Assembly (NCBI GenBank): GCA_045807125.1
Contig: JBJMHZ010000013.1
Coordinates: forward strand, 62,001 to 126,000
DNA length: 64,000 nt
DNA from: JBJMHZ01 sp045807125
Lineage (GTDB): Bacteria > Actinomycetota > Actinomycetes > JAWWOL01
Direction of reading: 5' to 3'
Shown here: piece by piece, positions 60,259-64,000 of the stretch
Layout: the number at the start of each line of letters is the position of its first letter
Position numbering within the stretch: the first letter of the stretch is position 1
The notes under the pieces: model-generated
Databases searched by the model: none
What the model was told of the DNA's origin: nothing
Seen by the model: the letters and a program-made list of their open reading frames with translations, nothing else
Program-made: the position numbers and the translations under genes

Positions 60259-61499
60259 GGACGATGAACATGCCGGACGACAGCATCCCGCTCCGAGTCA
60301 CCTTCGCTGGCGAGGTGGATCACGGCAAGTCGACGTTGATCGGTCGACTCCTGCTCGATGCCGGAGGGATCACCAGGGATCGGCTCACCACTTCGGTCGA
60401 GAACGGGGGCCTGGCCTTCCTCATGGACGGGCTCGCCGAGGAGCGGGCCGACCTGTTCACGATGGACACCGCGCAGGCTGTCGTCGAGTCCGAGGGTCGA
60501 CGCATCGTCCTCATCGACGTTCCCGGCCACGTCGAGCTGCTGCGCAACATGGTGACCGGCGCCGCGGACGCCAACGTCGGCGTCATCGTCGTGGACGCTA
60601 CCTGCGGCGTGACGCCGCAGACCTACCGGTATGCGAACATCCTGCGACTGCTCGGTATCACGACGCTCGTCTCCGCGGTCACCAAGATGGATCTCGTCGA
60701 CTACCGCGAGAGCGCGTTCGCCGCCACCGCGTCGGATGCCGCTCGGGTGGCGGCCGCGGTCGGAGCCGAGCTGGCGGCCGTCGTGCCGGTGAGCGCTATC
60801 GAGGCTCGCAACGTCACGCGAGACGAGCCTCCTGGCGGCCCACTGAGCTGGTACGCCGGCCGCAACCTGCTCCGGACGCTGCACGCGCTGACGCTCACCC
60901 GCGCCGTCCAGGAACGATTGCGCTTCGCGGTCCAGTCCCTGGTCCGGCAGGGCGACGACGTCCTGGCAGCTGGCCGGGTCGAGAGTGGCCTCCTGCGCCC
61001 AGGGCATGTGCTGGTCGACGGCGAGCGCGGTGACTGCTACCGCGTTCTGTCCATCGAGCGGTTCGCCGAGCCGCCACTGCCCGCGGCGGGGCCTGGTGAC
61101 TGCGTCGCCCTGCGCCTCGAGGGCGAGCCGCCGATGCCGATGGCCATCCTCTGCGCGCCGGAGAGCCCGATGCGCACGGGCGACACCTGGACCGTTCGGC
61201 TGCTCGGCATCGCGGAGCGTCCCCTCACGGTAGGGAGCGAGTGCACCATTCGCCGCATCGGATCTACCGTGAAGGGCAGGATCGAAGGGATCGAGCAGGC
61301 GGACGCCGTCCAGTTCGGCGAGATCGTGGTCGGCCGCATCAAGCTGTCGGCACCGTCGGCCGCCGACACGGTGGTCGAGTGCCCGCGAACCGCGCGGCTC
61401 ATGGTCTGCGACGCTCGCGGCCAGGCGGTTGCCCTCGGCGTCATCGAGGCCGTCGCAGAGCTGTCCCGGGACGCGCTCCTGACCGGAGCGCGCGCATGA
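60255..61499 (+). CDS. cysN: Sulfate adenylyltransferase subunit 1, GTPase (CysN)
   Basis: A 411-414-residue EF-Tu-like GTPase: G1 GEVDHGKSTLIGRLL, G3 DVPGHVELLRNM, G4 TKMD, G5 near VVPVSAI; domains II/III follow from about residue 235. There is no C-terminal APS kinase fusion. Possible starts are GTG 60255 (overlapping the CysD stop), ATG 60264 and ATG 60270. GTP hydrolysis drives APS formation by the CysD partner. The ATGA overlap with the next gene ties it to the second phosphodiesterase-like enzyme. Confidence 0.95.
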   Translation: MRTMNMPDDSIPLRVTFAGEVDHGKSTLIGRLLLDAGGITRDRLTTSVENGGLAFLMDGLAEERADLFTMDTAQAVVESEGRRIVLIDVPGHVELLRNMVTGAADANVGVIVVDATCGVTPQTYRYANILRLLGITTLVSAVTKMDLVDYRESAFAATASDAARVAAAVGAELAAVVPVSAIEARNVTRDEPPGGPLSWYAGRNLLRTLHALTLTRAVQERLRFAVQSLVRQGDDVLAAGRVESGLLRPGHVLVDGERGDCYRVLSIERFAEPPLPAAGPGDCVALRLEGEPPMPMAILCAPESPMRTGDTWTVRLLGIAERPLTVGSECTIRRIGSTVKGRIEGIEQADAVQFGEIVVGRIKLSAPSAADTVVECPRTARLMVCDARGQAVALGVIEAVAELSRDALLTGARA

Positions 61500-62869
61500 C
61501 GGGCCGCCGCGGCGACCTCCTCGTCATCGGTCTCGACGGAGTGCCGCACTGGTTGCTGCGCGAGCTGGCCGACGCCGGCGTCATGCCGGAGACGGCAGCC
61601 CTGCTGCCACAGGGAAGCCTTCGCCCGCTCCGCGCGCCGATACCCGACATCAGCTCGACGTCATGGGCTAGCTTCCTCACCGGGTCGGAGTGCGGGCGGC
61701 ACGGGATCTACGGCTTCGTCGACCTGGTGCCCGGTACGTACGACACGTACTTCCCCAACATGCGGCACCTGCAGGGCACTCCGGTCTGGGAGCCGGTCGC
61801 CGCCGGCGGTGGTCGAAGTCTCATCGTCAACGTGCCGGGCACCTACCCGGCGCCGAGCACGGTCGGGTCGCTCGTCTCGGGCTTCGTCGCACCGGACTTC
61901 GCCCGCGCCGTCTGGCCGGCCCATCACCGGGAGCCACTGCTCCGTCGTGGCTACCAGCTCGACGTCGAGGTGGGTGACGTGGCCGGCGACGCGGCCGGCT
62001 TCCTGGACCGTGTCGACGAGACGCTCGCCGGCCGGCGTCATGGGCTCTCCTACCTGCTGGACCAGGAGTCCGACGCCGAGCTGGTGGTCTGCGTCTTCAC
62101 CGAGACCGATCGCATCCACCACTTCCTGTGGCGCGACCTGATGGACGCGGAGTCCCCGCTGCACGCTCGCATCCTCGACATCTACGGTCGCCTGGACCAA
62201 GCCATCGGCGAGCTCGCCCGGCGGGCCGGCGACGGCGGCCTGATGCTGGTGAGCGACCACGGCTTCGGGTCCGTGTCGACGCAGTTCTGCGTCAACGCCT
62301 GGCTGCGGGAGACCGGCTACCTGGCGCTGCCCGCCACCGCGAGCGGGCTGGACGAGATCGACGCGCGGACCGTGGCGTTCGCCCTGGATCCGGGTCGCAT
62401 CTTCCTGAACCGCCGGCCACGCTTCCCACGGGGTCACGAGCTGCCCGTCGAGTCGCTGCTTGAGGAGATCAGCGCAGGACTGCTCGCGCTTCGGCGTCGC
62501 CCGGACGGTGAGATCGTCCCGTCGGGCGACGGCGATCCCGTGGTGGCGGAAGTGCTGCGCGGGAGCGACATCTACGCCGGCCCGTGCTCGGAGATGGCGC
62601 CAGACCTGGTCGTCGTGGCCGCGCCCGACGTGCAGGTGCGAGGCACGTGGGCGACCGATGCGCTGGTCATCGACAGCCCCTTGACGGGTACGCACACCCG
62701 GCACGACGCGCTGCTGTGGTGCCGCGGCGATCTCGCCGATGGCACCGCCGACATGCGCGACGTCGCGCCGACCATGCTCGCCGAGCTCGGGCTGGTACCG
62801 CCCGCCACGATGGACGGACTCGACGCCCGCCGCATTCGTACCCTGACCACATCGTCCCTAGGGTCGTGA
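61496..62869 (+). CDS. Second alkaline-phosphatase-superfamily phosphodiesterase/sulfatase-like enzyme
   Basis: A 457-residue relative of the gene at 57628: LLVIGLDGVPHWLLREL (Asp), PDISSTSWASFLTGSEC (nucleophile region), FTETDRIHHFLWRD (Asp, His), LMLVSDHGFGSVS (Asp, His) and GTHTRHDALLW (late His). It is cytoplasmic. Two diverged paralogues flanking ACP-CysDN suggest consecutive or reciprocal steps, for example transfer and removal of a sulfate or phosphate. The ATG at 61496 overlaps the CysN stop. Confidence 0.88.
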   Translation: MTGRRGDLLVIGLDGVPHWLLRELADAGVMPETAALLPQGSLRPLRAPIPDISSTSWASFLTGSECGRHGIYGFVDLVPGTYDTYFPNMRHLQGTPVWEPVAAGGGRSLIVNVPGTYPAPSTVGSLVSGFVAPDFARAVWPAHHREPLLRRGYQLDVEVGDVAGDAAGFLDRVDETLAGRRHGLSYLLDQESDAELVVCVFTETDRIHHFLWRDLMDAESPLHARILDIYGRLDQAIGELARRAGDGGLMLVSDHGFGSVSTQFCVNAWLRETGYLALPATASGLDEIDARTVAFALDPGRIFLNRRPRFPRGHELPVESLLEEISAGLLALRRRPDGEIVPSGDGDPVVAEVLRGSDIYAGPCSEMAPDLVVVAAPDVQVRGTWATDALVIDSPLTGTHTRHDALLWCRGDLADGTADMRDVAPTMLAELGLVPPATMDGLDARRIRTLTTSSLGS

Positions 62870-62875
62870 TGATCG

Positions 62876-64000
62876 ATGACGCTCTCTCTCGCTCCGATCG
62901 AGCGATCCAAGCCGGGCGAGTTCACCATCAAGGTCGACTCGCGCATCGTCGATTCCGCCACGACCACGGCGTTCTTCGTCATCCTGCTCGACGGCGACCT
63001 CGTCATGTCCCCCGAGCATCTCGGCGTCGCCTACATGGCGGCCGTCCTGCGCGAGGCCGGCTTCGGCGCCGAGATCAGGGAGGCCCAGCACGGCAGGTAC
63101 GACGCGATCGTCGCGGAGATAACCGAGCGCCGGCCCTCCCTGGTGTGCTTCACGCTGATGAGCCTCAACGTCCCCAGCTGCGTCGCGTTCTCGCAGCAGC
63201 TGCGGGAGGCGTACCCGGAGGCAGTCATCGCCTGCGGCGGACCGGCCGGCACGTTCACCGGCACCGAGGTCCTACGGCTCAACCCCTACGCGGACATCGT
63301 CGCGATCGGGGAGGGCGAGCCCATCATCCTGGACCTGATCCAGCGGGTGGCCCTCGACGAGCCGCTCGACACAGTGCCGGGTGTGGCGTACCGAGCTGCC
63401 GATGGCTCGCTCCGGCAGAATCCGGCGCGCCCGCTCATCCACGACCTGGATGCGCTGCCTTACCCCGCGCGCGACCAGCTCTTGGCGCACGGCAACAAGC
63501 TCGAGTACGTGCGCGTGAGCACCAGCCGCGGCTGCGTCGCGATGTGCACGTTCTGCTCGGCGCCCAACCTGGGCAACCGGATCCAGCCGGGAAAGGCATG
63601 GCGGGGACGTTCCGCTGCATCCGTCGTCGACGAGGTCGAGCATCTGGTACGGACCCATCGCTTCCGCACGTTGGACTTCGTGGACTCCACCTTCGAGGAC
63701 CCCGACGGAGGCCGCGTCGGCAAGAAGCGAGTGCGTGCGATCGCCGAGGGCATCCTGGAGCGCAAGCTCGACATCTACTACAACGTCTGCATGCGGGCCG
63801 AGAACTGGGCCGACACGCCCGAGGACCACGACCTGCTCGACCTGCTCGTCCGCAGCGGCCTGGAGAAGGTGAACGTCGGCATCGAGTCCGGCGTTCCCGA
63901 GGAGCTCGAGCTCTGGGACAAGCGCGCCACCGTGCAGGACAACATCACGATCATTCGCCTGCTACGCGAGCATGGCATCTACCTGGCGATGGGGTTCATC
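62876..64000 (+). CDS. B12-binding-domain radical SAM enzyme (cut by window end)
   Basis: The first 375 codons of a cobalamin-dependent radical SAM protein, open at the window end. The N-terminal half resembles a B12-binding domain (VILLDGDLVMSPEHLGVAYM, VCFTLMSLNV, IACGGPAGTFTG). The radical SAM core has RGCVAMCTFC (Cys220, 224, 227), FVDSTFEDP and VNVGIESG. The ATG at 62876 lies 6 bases after the previous stop; another ATG at 62869 is out of frame. Such enzymes methylate unactivated carbons or do ring chemistry; MitD of mitomycin clusters is a radical SAM protein of comparable position. Confidence 0.9.
   Translation, partial: MTLSLAPIERSKPGEFTIKVDSRIVDSATTTAFFVILLDGDLVMSPEHLGVAYMAAVLREAGFGAEIREAQHGRYDAIVAEITERRPSLVCFTLMSLNVPSCVAFSQQLREAYPEAVIACGGPAGTFTGTEVLRLNPYADIVAIGEGEPIILDLIQRVALDEPLDTVPGVAYRAADGSLRQNPARPLIHDLDALPYPARDQLLAHGNKLEYVRVSTSRGCVAMCTFCSAPNLGNRIQPGKAWRGRSAASVVDEVEHLVRTHRFRTLDFVDSTFEDPDGGRVGKKRVRAIAEGILERKLDIYYNVCMRAENWADTPEDHDLLDLLVRSGLEKVNVGIESGVPEELELWDKRATVQDNITIIRLLREHGIYLAMGFI

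Overview
The window is high-GC DNA with actinomycete-type codon use, frequent GTG starts and 1-8 base stop/start overlaps. It reads as a specialised-metabolism region of a Streptomyces-like or related actinomycete. Two biosynthetic blocks are separated by a worn stretch containing repeats and gene remnants. No tRNA, rRNA, CRISPR array or intact insertion sequence was found.

Region 1 (48-1822): a NarL-type two-component pair. Region 2 (2642-23262): a nonribosomal peptide block. Rightward from 7391 it encodes both subunits of a B12-dependent glutamate mutase (giving 3-methylaspartate), an asparaginyl-tRNA-synthetase-like stand-alone catalytic core, an FMN glutamate-synthase-domain protein, an MbtH protein, a bimodular NRPS (A-T-C-A-T-TE), an NTF2-fold protein and a branched-chain aminotransferase. 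Leftward from 6993 it encodes an AtzG-like small protein, an amidase, an ATP-grasp ligase and an MFS exporter. The two arms diverge from a near-perfect inverted repeat that contains both start codons. An AfsR-like regulator with a broken C-terminus and an XRE/P-loop regulator close the block. I infer a small peptide containing a residue derived from 3-methylaspartate.

Region 3 (23315-30607): a TOPRIM-domain protein, a frameshifted IS110-type transposase remnant, a secreted glutamic peptidase (eqolisin) between 120-bp direct repeats, a quinone-oxidoreductase-type dehydrogenase, a phosphotransferase remnant and a peptidase-E-like protein. Related palindromes at 2601 and 26118 share a 19-bp identical stretch and bracket about 23.5 kb.

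Region 4 (30608-64000, running off the end): a second block with most enzymes expected for 3-amino-5-hydroxybenzoate (AHBA) made through kanosamine: oxidoreductase, AHBA synthase, ROK kinase, HAD phosphatase, aminoDHQ synthase and DHQ dehydratase, plus a DAHP-synthase-like protein that has lost recognisable metal ligands. Next to them are a GT2 glycosyltransferase, a PIG-L deacetylase, an acyl-AMP ligase fused to a methyltransferase, and an acyl carrier protein. This set resembles the early steps of mitomycin biosynthesis (AHBA loading, N-acetylglucosamine transfer, deacetylation). The block also has a carbamoyltransferase, two ATP-grasp ligases, HmaS- and HpgT-like hydroxyphenylglycine enzymes, a BpsA-like protein, two radical SAM enzymes and an ABC exporter. 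An unusual operon couples the carrier protein to sulfate activation (CysD, CysN) and two alkaline-phosphatase-fold enzymes. I infer an AHBA/aminosugar alkaloid of the mitosane type whose pathway includes a sulfation step. Functions come from reading motifs in the translated sequence; no database search was run.
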